Shown one piece after another: positions 18,058 through 26,400 of a DNA stretch of 56,079 nucleotides. Source of the DNA: Kitasatospora aureofaciens (lineage in GTDB: Bacteria > Actinomycetota > Actinomycetes > Streptomycetales > Streptomycetaceae); contig NZ_JAHTKP010000050.1 of assembly GCF_019192735.1 (NCBI RefSeq), positions 1 through 56,079 on the forward strand, written 5' to 3'. Both the position numbers and the translations under genes were made by a program. Under the pieces are notes generated by a model that saw only the letters and a list, made by a program, of their open reading frames with translations, ran no database searches and was not told the DNA's origin. Numbering within the stretch: position 1 is the stretch's first letter; every line of letters starts with the position of its first letter.

Positions 18058-18351
18058 CCCGCGTCCTCCAGAGGTACGTCAGTTCGTCTGTAGCCAGAAC
18101 AGGCCAGGTCATGCCCAGGTTTGCAGCACGGATGCCTCATCGCCGCATCAATTCTGCTCTGGTTCACCGGCGTTGGAGGCGGTTCTCTAGGTACCTGCCG
18201 GGTGAATCCCGGCGCGAATCGGCCCGCTGCCGACCTCGTCCCGGTGACCACCTGAGGTTCCTTGCCGCGGCTTGCCCTGGCAACGGATCCATCGCTGCAC
18301 CCACCACGGGGCTGGGCAATCGGCCCGCCCCTTGATTCCGAAGGAGTATTC
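18058..18351. promoter_or_regulatory. Divergent control region of the accessory cassette
   Basis: 294 bp between the XRE regulator (minus) and the peptide gene (plus). Both promoters and operators should be here. I see no convincing -35/-10 pair and no perfect palindrome of useful length, so only the position supports this call. Confidence 0.5.
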
Positions 18352-18492
18352 ATGCCCGAGAACCTGACGAGCAGCACCGAGCTGGAGGGCGACGGTCTGC
18401 TGGTCGCCCGTGCGAAGGTCACCGCGGCCCGCTCGCGCGGCGAGCAGGGGTCGGACGGCGGCTCCACCGGCCGTACCGACACCAACGACTGA
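18352..18492 (+). CDS. 46-aa peptide, candidate precursor or small partner protein
   Basis: The ATG at 18352 follows a good ribosome-binding site (CCGAAGGAGTATTC). The peptide starts MPENLTSSTELEGDGLLVAR and ends in a charged, Gly/Ser/Thr/Asp-rich tail (GSDGGSTGRTDTND). There is no signal peptide, membrane helix or cysteine. A leader-like acidic N-terminus with GDGLLVARAKV and a small-residue core is compatible with a ribosomally made precursor, but a small accessory protein is equally possible. The stop lies 13 bp before the JmjC oxygenase start, so it is the first gene of that operon. Confidence 0.65.
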   Translation: MPENLTSSTELEGDGLLVARAKVTAARSRGEQGSDGGSTGRTDTND

Positions 18493-18505
18493 CGGCTGCA
18501 TCACG

Positions 18506-19693
18506 ATGACCGCCGAGTACCTCTCGGTGGTTGAGCGTCTGGGCGGGGATGACTTCCTCGCCCAGACGCTCGGCCGCAGCTTCAAGGTCGCACGCGGCGA
18601 AGCCGCGTCACTCGCCGGACTGATGAGCTGGGATGACCTCAACGCCATCCTGACCAACCACCGGTTCGAACCCCCTCGCTTCCGACTCGCCACCAACGGG
18701 GAGCAGCTGCCCGCGCACACGTACTCCCGGCCGATCACCACCCGGCGCAGCACCGTCTGGCACCGGCTCCAGCCCTCCGAGTTGCACAGGCGTCTCGCCG
18801 AGGGTGCCACGCTGGTCCTGGACGCCGTCGACGAACTCCACCCCAGCATCGGTGCTCTGGTCGGCCAGCTGGAGCGCCGGCTGCGAACCGGCATGCAGGC
18901 CAACCTGTATGCCTCCTGGACCGGCATCGAGGGCTTCGGCGTCCACTGGGACGATCACGACGTGGTCGTCGTCCAGCTCGACGGCGCGAAGCGCTGGCGC
19001 ATCTACGGCCCCACCCGCACAGTGCCGATGCACCGCGACGTCGACACGCCCGAGCCGCCGCCCGAAGAGCCCGTCGCCGATCTGGTCCTCACCGCCGGCG
19101 ATGTGCTCTGTCTGCCTCAGGGCTGGTGGCACGCCGTCGCCGCCTCCGAGGGCGAACACTCGCTGCACGTCACGTGCGGGCTGCAGAGCACGACGGGCGC
19201 CGATCTGATCACCTGGCTGTCGGAGATGCTGCGCGCCCACGAGGCCGTCCGGGCGGACATCCCGCGCTTCGCGGCCGCCGAGGAGCAGCGCGCCTTCCTC
19301 GACACGATCGGCAAGCTCCTCGCGGCCGAGCTGGAGAGCAACGACCTGATCGCCCGCTTCTCCTCCGCTCGCGACGCCACCGAGCGAGCCCGGCTAGCGC
19401 CGTCGCTGCCCTATATCACGGCGGCCCCACCGGATGCCGACCTGCAGGTGCGCCTGGTCACCACGCGGCCCGCGCTCGCGGCCGCGCCCGACGGCACCGT
19501 CCGGCTGACCGCCGGCGGCGAGGAGTGGACGTTTGCCGCCAAGGCCGAGCCGATGCTCGCGCTCCTCGCCGACGGGGAACCTCACCGGCTGGCCGATCTC
19601 GCGCAGGCCGCAGGCATCACCCTCGCGCAGGCTGCCGGTGTCGTGACGGAGCTGGTCGACGGCCAGGCCGCCGCGATCGGCGGTGCACGATGA
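18506..19693 (+). CDS. JmjC/cupin-type Fe(II)/2-oxoglutarate oxygenase with C-terminal winged helix
   Basis: 395 aa from the ATG at 18506. The double-stranded beta-helix carries the iron site HWD (His147, Asp149) and the distal His209 in PQGWWHAVAA, with GAKRWRIYGP between them. This is the layout of cupin_4/ribosomal-oxygenase-like JmjC hydroxylases. The C-terminal about 65 residues (from LTAGGEEWTF) look like a winged helix, as in ribosomal oxygenases, and could also serve as a peptide-binding module. It overlaps the aldo/keto reductase gene by 4 bp. Hydroxylation of a protein or peptide is the expected chemistry; the target is not known. Confidence 0.85.
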   Translation: MTAEYLSVVERLGGDDFLAQTLGRSFKVARGEAASLAGLMSWDDLNAILTNHRFEPPRFRLATNGEQLPAHTYSRPITTRRSTVWHRLQPSELHRRLAEGATLVLDAVDELHPSIGALVGQLERRLRTGMQANLYASWTGIEGFGVHWDDHDVVVVQLDGAKRWRIYGPTRTVPMHRDVDTPEPPPEEPVADLVLTAGDVLCLPQGWWHAVAASEGEHSLHVTCGLQSTTGADLITWLSEMLRAHEAVRADIPRFAAAEEQRAFLDTIGKLLAAELESNDLIARFSSARDATERARLAPSLPYITAAPPDADLQVRLVTTRPALAAAPDGTVRLTAGGEEWTFAAKAEPMLALLADGEPHRLADLAQAAGITLAQAAGVVTELVDGQAAAIGGAR

Positions 19694-20586
19694 CGGCCCG
19701 GCTGGGCCTCGGCACTTACCGCTGCCTCGATGTCGCCCAGGCGGCGCTGATGGCCGCCTCCCGAGGTCTCGACTGGGTGGACACCGCGCCCAACTACGAA
19801 CGGGGCCAGGCGGAGACCTCGCTCGCCCCGGTTCTGGCCGCCTACCCGGATCTGCGCGTTTCCACGAAGGTGGGCTTCGTCCCGGCCAGCGCCAGGCACA
19901 TCGGCATGAGGACCGGCGCCCTGGCCACAGCGGACGCCGAACGCGGGCACTGCCTCGCCCCGGACTGCATCGCCTGGCAGCTCGCTCGTAGCAGGCGCGT
20001 GCTCGGCCGGGTGCCCGATCTGGTGTTTGTGCACAACCCCGAACACGGCTACCCGGAACGCGAGATCACCGACCGGCTCCACACCGCCTTCCTGGCACTG
20101 GAGGAGGCGTGCAGTCAACAGATCATCAGCGCCTACGGGGTGGCGACCTGGCGTGGCTTCAGCAGCGGCCTCTTTGACGTCCCGGCGCTGGTCGAACTCG
20201 CGGCCAAGGCCGGCGGCCAGAACCATCACCTGCGGGCCATCCAGCTCCCGGTCTCCCTCGTCCACCTTGCGCCTGTTGCCCAGGCTCTCGACGGACATGG
20301 CCCGCTGGCTGATGCCCTGGATGCGGGACTGGAGGTGTTCGCCTCCGCCCCGCTCCACGGGGGCGAGATCCCCGGCATGGTGACCCCGGAACTGTCCGAG
20401 CTGATCGACCCTGACAAGAGGCCTGCCGAGGCCGCCCTCGCCGTCGTTGCTTCAGCCCCAGGGGTGAAGCGCGTGCTCCTGTCGACGGGGAACCCGGAAC
20501 ACTGGGGGCAGGCCGCCGAAGCCGTCGGCCAGCCGCCGTTGTCTCCGAACGTACTGCGAAGGGTCGTTGATGTACTCGGAACCTGA
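19690..20586 (+). CDS. Aldo/keto reductase
   Basis: 298 aa, starting with an ATGA overlap on the JmjC gene. The AKR catalytic tetrad is visible: Asp31 and Tyr36 in DWVDTAPNYERG, Lys60 in RVSTKVGF and His115 in LVFVHNPE. The protein is somewhat shorter than typical AKRs but has the GLGTY start and the VKRVLLSTGNPEHWGQ cofactor-site region. It would reduce a carbonyl with NADPH. The following kinase-like gene begins 17 bp before its stop, so translation is probably coupled along the operon. Confidence 0.86.
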   Translation: MTARLGLGTYRCLDVAQAALMAASRGLDWVDTAPNYERGQAETSLAPVLAAYPDLRVSTKVGFVPASARHIGMRTGALATADAERGHCLAPDCIAWQLARSRRVLGRVPDLVFVHNPEHGYPEREITDRLHTAFLALEEACSQQIISAYGVATWRGFSSGLFDVPALVELAAKAGGQNHHLRAIQLPVSLVHLAPVAQALDGHGPLADALDAGLEVFASAPLHGGEIPGMVTPELSELIDPDKRPAEAALAVVASAPGVKRVLLSTGNPEHWGQAAEAVGQPPLSPNVLRRVVDVLGT

Positions 20587-21406
20587 GCCGGACACCGCCA
20601 GGCGGATGCGCGAGATGCACGCCGCAGCAGCGTTGGCGCTCTGCGCGACGCCGATCGGCTCCCGCGAAGCGTGGGGCTGGCGCGGACGTACTCTCAGCCG
20701 CCCGGTCGCCACAGCGTCTGGCGAGGGCTGGCTCCGCCTGGTGTCCGCCCCGGCCGACAAGGCCGGCGGAAAGCTCTGGGAGGGACCGCAGGAGGCAGAA
20801 CGGCTCATGCCTCCTGCGGTGCCCAGGCCGCGCCTGCGGGAGCGGCGCACCTGAACCGAGGGCGAGCACGGCTACCTGGCAGAGATGTACGACAAGATCA
20901 CCGTCCCCACCATCACCACCCACGAGCCGATCCTCCGGGAAGCGCCCGACCTGGACGATGCCTGGTGGGACGGACTCAGCACCGCCCTCGATGCCATTGC
21001 CGCCGTCCCCAGCCACCGGGTGGCGGTCCGGCAGGAATACCTGGACCGTGGCATGCCGCAGTACCTGGGCATCCCGATCGAGACCAAGGTGCCTGCCTGG
21101 ACGACGGCTCACGGTGACTTGCACTGGGCCAATCTCACCGGCCCGACCCTCACGGTGCTCGACTGGGAAGGCTGGGGCGTCGCGCCTGCCGGCTACGACG
21201 CGGCGCTCCTCCACGCCTACAGCCTCCTTGTGCCCGACACCGCCACTGAGGTCCGACGGTGGCTCGGCCACATCCTTGACACCTCCTCCGGGAGATTCGC
21301 GGAGCTCGTGGTCATCACCGAGCTGCTGCAGACAGTAGCCCGAGGCGACAACCTCGAACTGGAGGGACCGCTACGTGCGCGGCTCGCCTGCTTGACGGAG
21401 AGCTGA
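20570..21406 (+). pseudogene. Kinase-like (phosphotransferase) gene interrupted by an in-frame TGA
   Basis: The frame opens at the ATG at 20570 (GAAGGG upstream) and would give 278 residues, but a TGA at 20852-20854 interrupts it after 94 codons; the frame then continues open without a shift to 21406. The second part has the phosphotransferase Brenner motif AHGDLHWANL and the metal-binding LDWEGWG of the aminoglycoside-phosphotransferase/choline-kinase fold. The codon after the stop begins TEGEHGY, and a single TGG-to-TGA change is the simplest explanation. Reinitiation at the ATG at 20885 could give a 173-aa C-lobe. Possible sequencing error cannot be excluded. Confidence 0.72.
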
Positions 21407-21407
21407 G

Positions 21408-21599
21408 GTGGCGGTCTGCCTACATGGCTCCGGGAGAGCAATCGGCACCGTTCTCCGACCGCCCATCCTCCAGCAGTCGGACTGCCTGGCCGGGTGCGGG
21501 CGCGGGCTGCTCCTCGTAAGCGCCCTCCCCACCAGGTGGGGCCACGAGCCGCGCCCCGGCGGCATCGGCAAGATCGTCTGGTGCGAGTGCACCCCGTGA
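21408..21599 (+). CDS. Possible 63-aa cysteine-containing protein, function unknown
   Basis: A GTG start directly after the kinase stop (GAGAGCTGAGGTG, where the GAG runs can act as a ribosome-binding site) opens a 63-codon frame with five cysteines (CLHG, SDCLAGCGRG and a terminal WCECTP). Codon third positions are moderately GC-rich. It would be the last gene of the cassette operon, 10 bp before a hairpin. I do not recognise it. Confidence 0.35.
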   Translation: MAVCLHGSGRAIGTVLRPPILQQSDCLAGCGRGLLLVSALPTRWGHEPRPGGIGKIVWCECTP

Positions 21600-21609
21600 C
21601 CCCGATATC

Positions 21610-21645
21610 GAGGGCGGGGCCGTAGTGCACCAGGGCCCCGCCCTC
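21610..21645 (+). terminator. Terminator of the JmjC/aldo-keto reductase operon
   Basis: A perfect 12-bp GC stem (21610-21621 with 21634-21645, 12-nt loop) just after the small ORF. Confidence 0.7.
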
Positions 21646-21734
21646 AACCGGCCCTTCCGGATGCGGATTTCGCGAACGCTTCGCACTCCGCGTAGCGGAT
21701 GTGCTACTTTCCGCATTGTCAACAGAACATAGAA

Positions 21735-21765
21735 GACCCCGGCGGTGGTGGAACACCCCGGGGTC
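21735..21765 (+). promoter_or_regulatory. Leader hairpin upstream of the HTH-domain gene
   Basis: GACCCCGG (21735-21742) pairs with CCGGGGTC (21758-21765), 24 bp before the ATG at 21790 and next to its AGGAG. Upstream, TACTTT at about 21703-21708 could be a -10 box. ATGCGGA and TCCGCAT half-sites (about 21660 and 21710) flank it. The hairpin might modulate translation or transcription. Confidence 0.4.
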
Positions 21766-21789
21766 GGGCACCAGGAGCTAGCTCTCCCA

Positions 21790-22620
21790 ATGCAGATTCA
21801 TCGTAGCGCCCACGCGCGCTCTTTTACCGTCCTTCCGAACGGCCTGTTGCAGGACCGTCGCCTCAGTTACACCGCCCGAGGCCTCCTCGTCGACCTTCTC
21901 TCCCGCCCTGACGGCTGGCGCGAGGACGGCCGGCAGATGGCCGACACCAGTCCGCAGGGGCGCGGCGCCCTCCGCCGCGCGCTCAAGGAGCTGAAGGACG
22001 CCGGGTACTACCGCGTCGACAAGGTCCGGCTGCCCAACGGCACGGTCCGCTCCGAGGCCCACATCTTCGACACGCCTCAGCTTGCACCGGCTGTCCCCCG
22101 TCCGGCCGCCGGTGAACGAGGCACCGGCCGCGCTGTCACCCCTCCCGTAAAGAACCCGGAAGAAGAACCCACCCTCCCGGACGAACAGACTCGGGCAGCG
22201 GTAGCGGCGCTCTTCCGGGCGATCCGCCCCGAACCGCGTCTGCGCCTCGGCGCGGCCGAGGCGCAGACGCTCGCGCCCCTCGTCGCCCAATGGCTGGAAC
22301 GCGGAAGCACCGCAGCCGAGTTGGCCCACGCCCTGCTTCCTGGCCTGCCCTCGCCCATGCACTCCCCTGCGGCGATCCTCCGCGATCGTCTGCAACGCAA
22401 AATGCCGCCCGAACGATCGGCGCCCCCACCAGCCTCCTATGCCGAGTGCGGCCGATGCCACGACCCAGTGCCCGAACCCGGGATCTGCCGCCCCTGCGCG
22501 GGCCTCGGCACCAGAACCGTCGCGGTCGGCACCGGCGCCGCCGCCACCCCCGACGGCGCCGCCCGCGCCCGCGCGGCCCTGCGCGGGCGCGGTCCCCTCG
22601 TCGGCGCCCTCGGCACCTGA
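21790..22620 (+). CDS. Helix-turn-helix domain protein with a C-terminal zinc-ribbon-like motif
   Basis: 276 aa. The N-terminal part (about 10-95) is a replication-initiator/DnaD-like winged helix typical of streptomycete accessory regions (LTYTARGLL-type RLSYTARGLLVDLLSRPDGW, then ALKELKDAGYYRV). The C-terminus has paired cysteines in ECGRCHDP and GICRPCAG. The start is ATG 21790 with AGGAG upstream. Such proteins are widespread near mobile or specialised-metabolism genes; the role is unknown. The coding sequence contains a perfect 16-bp inverted repeat (22236-22270). Confidence 0.8.
   Translation: MQIHRSAHARSFTVLPNGLLQDRRLSYTARGLLVDLLSRPDGWREDGRQMADTSPQGRGALRRALKELKDAGYYRVDKVRLPNGTVRSEAHIFDTPQLAPAVPRPAAGERGTGRAVTPPVKNPEEEPTLPDEQTRAAVAALFRAIRPEPRLRLGAAEAQTLAPLVAQWLERGSTAAELAHALLPGLPSPMHSPAAILRDRLQRKMPPERSAPPPASYAECGRCHDPVPEPGICRPCAGLGTRTVAVGTGAAATPDGAARARAALRGRGPLVGALGT
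22236..22270. repeat. Perfect 16-bp inverted repeat inside the HTH gene
   Basis: GCGTCTGCGCCTCGGC (22236-22251) is followed by a 3-nt loop and its exact complement (22255-22270). It encodes part of RLRLGAAEAQTLA. Confidence 0.9.
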
Positions 22621-22623
22621 GCG

Positions 22624-22667
22624 ACGCAAAGCGGCGGGCCCGCGTCCGAAGAGGACGCGGGCCCGCC
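22624..22667. terminator. Terminator hairpin, copy A of a duplicated 44-bp element
   Basis: The 15-bp perfect stem 22633-22647/22653-22667 lies 12 bp after the HTH gene (+) and 19 bp after the PIN gene (-). The 44-bp block matches 23363-23406 at 43 of 44 positions. Confidence 0.85.
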
Positions 22668-22686
22668 TCGTCCACCGGTCTGCCGA

Positions 22687-23108
22687 CTACGGCAGCAGCG
22701 TGAAGGCCGCCGTGTGCACAGGGGTGATGGCACGGAAATGACGCTGATCGAGCGTCGCGATGCATTCGACCCGATGTCGCTCTGCCAGCGCCACGACCGA
22801 CGCGTCGGCCACTCCCAGCGAAATCCGCGGTATCGGCGCATGAGCTCGGCTGTCCTCAAGAGATCGGCCTCGTCCGCCTGGGTCTGAACGAACTCCCCGG
22901 CGGCCACCGCCTCCACGAGGTTGCTCTCGGCGTCGGGGCTCACTCGTGTTGCCAGGAGATAGCAGGCCTCGGTTAGGACGTACGGGGTGAGCAGCAGCTC
23001 CCCAACGTGGGATTCCAGCAGCTTCGCGCACCGACCGTGATCGGGATCGCGGCGGTTGAGCAGGGCCACGATCGGGCCGGTGTCAACGATCAGCGTCGGA
23101 ACGGCCAA
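22687..23108 (-). pseudogene. PIN-domain (VapC-type) toxin gene, frameshifted
   Basis: The first part (TTG at 23108, MAVPTLIVDTGPIVALLNRR) and the last part (LGVADASVVALAERHRVECI, ending HTAAFTLLP) are both PIN-domain sequence but lie in different frames; the shift is near 22815-22840. All expected acidic ribonuclease residues are present across the two frames (VDTGP, TEACY, GVADAS, ATLDQRHF), so the gene was functional recently. Without the shift the product would be about 140 aa. The start overlaps the antitoxin gene by 26 bp. A sequencing error is the alternative to true inactivation. Confidence 0.75.
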
Positions 23109-23304
23109 ACTCCTCCCGGAGGATGTCCTTCGCCCGCGCCCCCAGGTCAGTCTCCGGCCCGTCGAACGTGCGGAGGACCCGGAAGCGACTGGGTGGGGTG
23201 TCCTTCACCAGGCGCAGAGCATGCCGACGGAGTTCCTCGACCTGGTCGGGCTCCAGATGCTCGATGATCTCGAAGAGGTCGCTGTAGTCAGGTGCGGTGG
23301 CCAT
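23083..23304 (-). CDS. Antitoxin partner of the PIN toxin
   Basis: 73 aa from the ATG at 23304 (GGAGGAG five bases upstream), beginning MATAPDYSDLFEIIEHLEPD. It is short, acidic and helical, with a C-terminal basic-acidic tail (RAKDILREEFGRSDADR) that could wrap the toxin. It lies immediately upstream of and overlapping the PIN gene, the usual antitoxin-first order. No clear ribbon-helix-helix or AbrB motif is visible, so the family is not assigned. Confidence 0.65.
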   Translation of the reverse strand: MATAPDYSDLFEIIEHLEPDQVEELRRHALRLVKDTPPSRFRVLRTFDGPETDLGARAKDILREEFGRSDADR

Positions 23305-23362
23305 CCGAACTCCTCCACTGGTCACTCACGCCAACGATAGCGCCGCCGGCATCCACCCGGAC

Positions 23363-23406
23363 ACGCAAAGCGGCGGGCCCGCGTCCGAGGAGGACGCGGG
23401 CCCGCC
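23363..23406 (-). terminator. Terminator of the glutamate dehydrogenase gene, copy B of the 44-bp element
   Basis: The 15-bp perfect stem 23372-23386/23392-23406 lies 20 bp downstream of the minus-strand stop at 23427. It is the near-identical partner of 22624-22667. Confidence 0.85.
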
Positions 23407-23426
23407 GGTGCCGGCTCAGCCGACCG

Positions 23427-26400
23427 TCAGCGCATCGACCCCGTGCGCAGGAGCGTGCGGATGACGCGCATCGCGACCGAGAGGCTGGACAGCTCGTAGT
23501 TGTCCGAACCCCTTATGTCGTCGAGGGTGCTCTTGGCGCGGTTCAGCAGCGTGGCGTTGAGCTCCGCCCAGGCGGTGTAGCGCTCCTCCGGGGTGGCGCC
23601 CTCGGGGCCGCAGACGAGGACGTCGGCGGTCAGCGCCGCGTGGGCCGCGAAGAGGTCCTCGCGGATCGCGGCCCGGGCCATCGACGACCAGCGGTCGGTC
23701 CGGGGCAGCTCGATGATGCGGTCGAGCAGGTGGGAGATCTGGAGCCGGTCGCCCAGGTCGTAGTAGAGCTCGGCGACGTCCGCGACGTCCTTGCCGGAGC
23801 GGTCCGCGACCTCGGTGATGTCCAGGGTCGGGAAGACCGAGGACAGGCCCGCGATCCGGGTGGCCAGCTCCTCCGGCACGCCGGCCGCGGCGAGCTCGTT
23901 GTACACCGACTCGAACCAAACCTGGTCCTCGCCGCGCAGCGGCTTGGGCAGCGAGCCCCAGACCTGGTTGACCCGGTCGTGGAAGAACTCGATGGTGCCG
24001 GCGATGTCGAGCGGCTGGCGGCGGTTGTTGAGCATCCACCGGGTGGCGCGCTCGACCAGACGCCGCGAGTGCAGCCGCATCTTGGTCTGGCCCCGGGCCG
24101 GGACCTGGTTGTCCAGGCCCTCGATCTCGGCCCAGATCTCCTCCAGGCCGAACACGGCCCGCGCGGCGGTGTGCGTCCGGGCGATCTCCTCGTAGGTCGC
24201 GCCGGTCTCCTCCTTCAGGCGGAAGGCGAAGGTGCAGCCACCGCGGTTGATCGTGTCGTTGACGATCAGCGTGGTGATGATCTCGCGGCGCAGCGCGTGG
24301 CTGTCGATCGCGTCGGCGAACCGGGTCCGCAGCGCGCTCGGGAAGTACTCGTGCAGCGCGGTGCGGAAGTACGGGTCGTCGGGCAGGTCGGTGGCGAGCA
24401 GCTCGTCGGCCAGCGTGATCTTGGTGTACGCGAGCAGGACGGACATCTCGGGCTGCGAGAGGCCGCGGGCGTTCTGCTGGCGCTCGCGGATCTGGCGCTC
24501 GGCGGGCAGGAACTCCAGGCCCCGGTCGAGCTGGCCGGCCGCCTCGAAGCGGTTGATCATCCGCGCGTGGACGTTGACCATGCTGTGCGCCTGGGCGACG
24601 GCGTTGGCCAGGACCACGTTCTGCGCGTAGTTGTTGCGCAGCACCAGGTGGCCGACCTCGTCGGTCATCTCGGCCAGCAGGGCGTTGCGCTGCTTGACCG
24701 TCATGTCGCCCTCGGCGACCACCCGGTTGAGCAGGATCTTGATGTTGACCTCGTGGTCCGAGGTGTCCACACCGGCGGAGTTGTCGATCGCGTCGGTGTT
24801 GATCCAGCCGCCGGTGGCCTCCGGGCCGCCGACCGCCGCGTACTCGATCCGGCCGAGCTGGGTGCAGCCGAGGTTGCCGCCCTCGCCGATGACCCGGGCC
24901 CGGACCTGCTCGCCGTTGACGCGGATGGCGTCGTTGGCCTTGTCGCCGACCTCGGCATTGGTCTCGGCCGAGGCCTTGACGTAGGTGCCGATGCCGCCGT
25001 TCCAGAACAGGTCGACCGGCGCCTGCAGGATCGCCTTCATCAGCTCGGCCGGGGTGAGCCGGGAGTCCTGGATGCCGAGGGCGGTCCGGACGTGCGCGCT
25101 GAGCTGGATCGACTTGGCGCTGCGCGGGAAGACCCCGCCGCCGGCCGAGATCAGCGACTTGTCGTAGTCGTCCCAGGAGCTGCGCGGCAGCGCGAAGAGG
25201 CGGCGGCGCTCGGCGTACGAGACGGCCGCGTCCGGGTTCGGGTCGAGGAAGATGTGGCGGTGGTCGAAGGCGGCGACCAGCCGGATGTGCTCGCTGAGCA
25301 GCATGCCGTTGCCGAAGACGTCGCCGGACATGTCGCCGATGCCGATGACGGTGAAGTCCTCGGTCTGGGTGTCGACGCCGAGCTCGCGGAAGTTGCGCTT
25401 GACCGACTCCCAGGCGCCGCGGGCGGTGATGCCCATGCCCTTGTGGTCGTAGCCGGCCGAGCCGCCCGAGGCGAACGCGTCGCCCAGCCAGAAGCCGTAC
25501 GACTCGGCGACGCCGTTGGCGATGTCGGAGAAGGTCGCGGTGCCCTTGTCGGCGGCGACGACCAGGTAGGTGTCGTCCTCGTCGTGGCGGACCACGTCGG
25601 CCGGGTGGACGACCTCGCCGCCGACCAGGTTGTCGGTGATGTCCAGCAGCGCCGAGATGAAGGTCTTGTACGAGGAGACGCCCTCGGCCAGCCAGGCGTC
25701 GCGGTCCACCGACGGGTCCGGCAGCTGCTTGGCGACGAAGCCGCCCTTGGCGCCGACCGGCACGATGACGGTGTTCTTCACCATCTGCGCCTTGACCAGG
25801 CCGAGGATCTCGGTGCGGAAGTCCTCACGCCGGTCGGACCAGCGCAGACCGCCGCGGGCGACCTTGCCGAAGCGCAGGTGCACGCCCTCGACCTGCGGCG
25901 AGTAGACCCAGATCTCGAACGCCGGGCGCGGGGCCGGCAGGTCCGGGATGGCCTTCGGGTCGAACTTCATCGACACGTAGGAGTGCCACACGCCGACGCC
26001 GTCGTGCTGGAAGAAGTTGGTCCGCAGGGTGGCCTTGATGAGGTGCAGGAAGGAGCGCAGGATGCGGTCCTCGTCCAGCGAGACGACCTCGTCGAGCGCG
26101 CCGGACAGCTCCTCCAGGATGCCCTCGGTCAGCTCCAGGGCGCCCGAACGGTGGCTCGGGCTGAGCCGGGCCTCGAACAGGTTGACCAGCAGGCGGGTGG
26201 TGTGGGTGTTGTTGCGGAGCGCGTCCTCCATGTAGTCCTGGGAGAACGTGGAGCCCGCCTGGCGCAGGTACTTGGCGTACGCGCGCAGCATCATCGCCTG
26301 CCGCCAGCCCAGCCCGGCAGTGAGCACCAGCTCGTTGAAGCCGTCGTTCTCGGCCTTGCCGGTCCAGGTGGCGGCGAAGGTCTCCTGGAAGCGCTCGCGC

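Noticed and set aside
15929..23304. Integrative element with tRNA attachment site
   Set aside because: I found no integrase, no tRNA gene and no matching direct repeats at the outer borders. The only clear direct repeat brackets the toxin-antitoxin pair alone.
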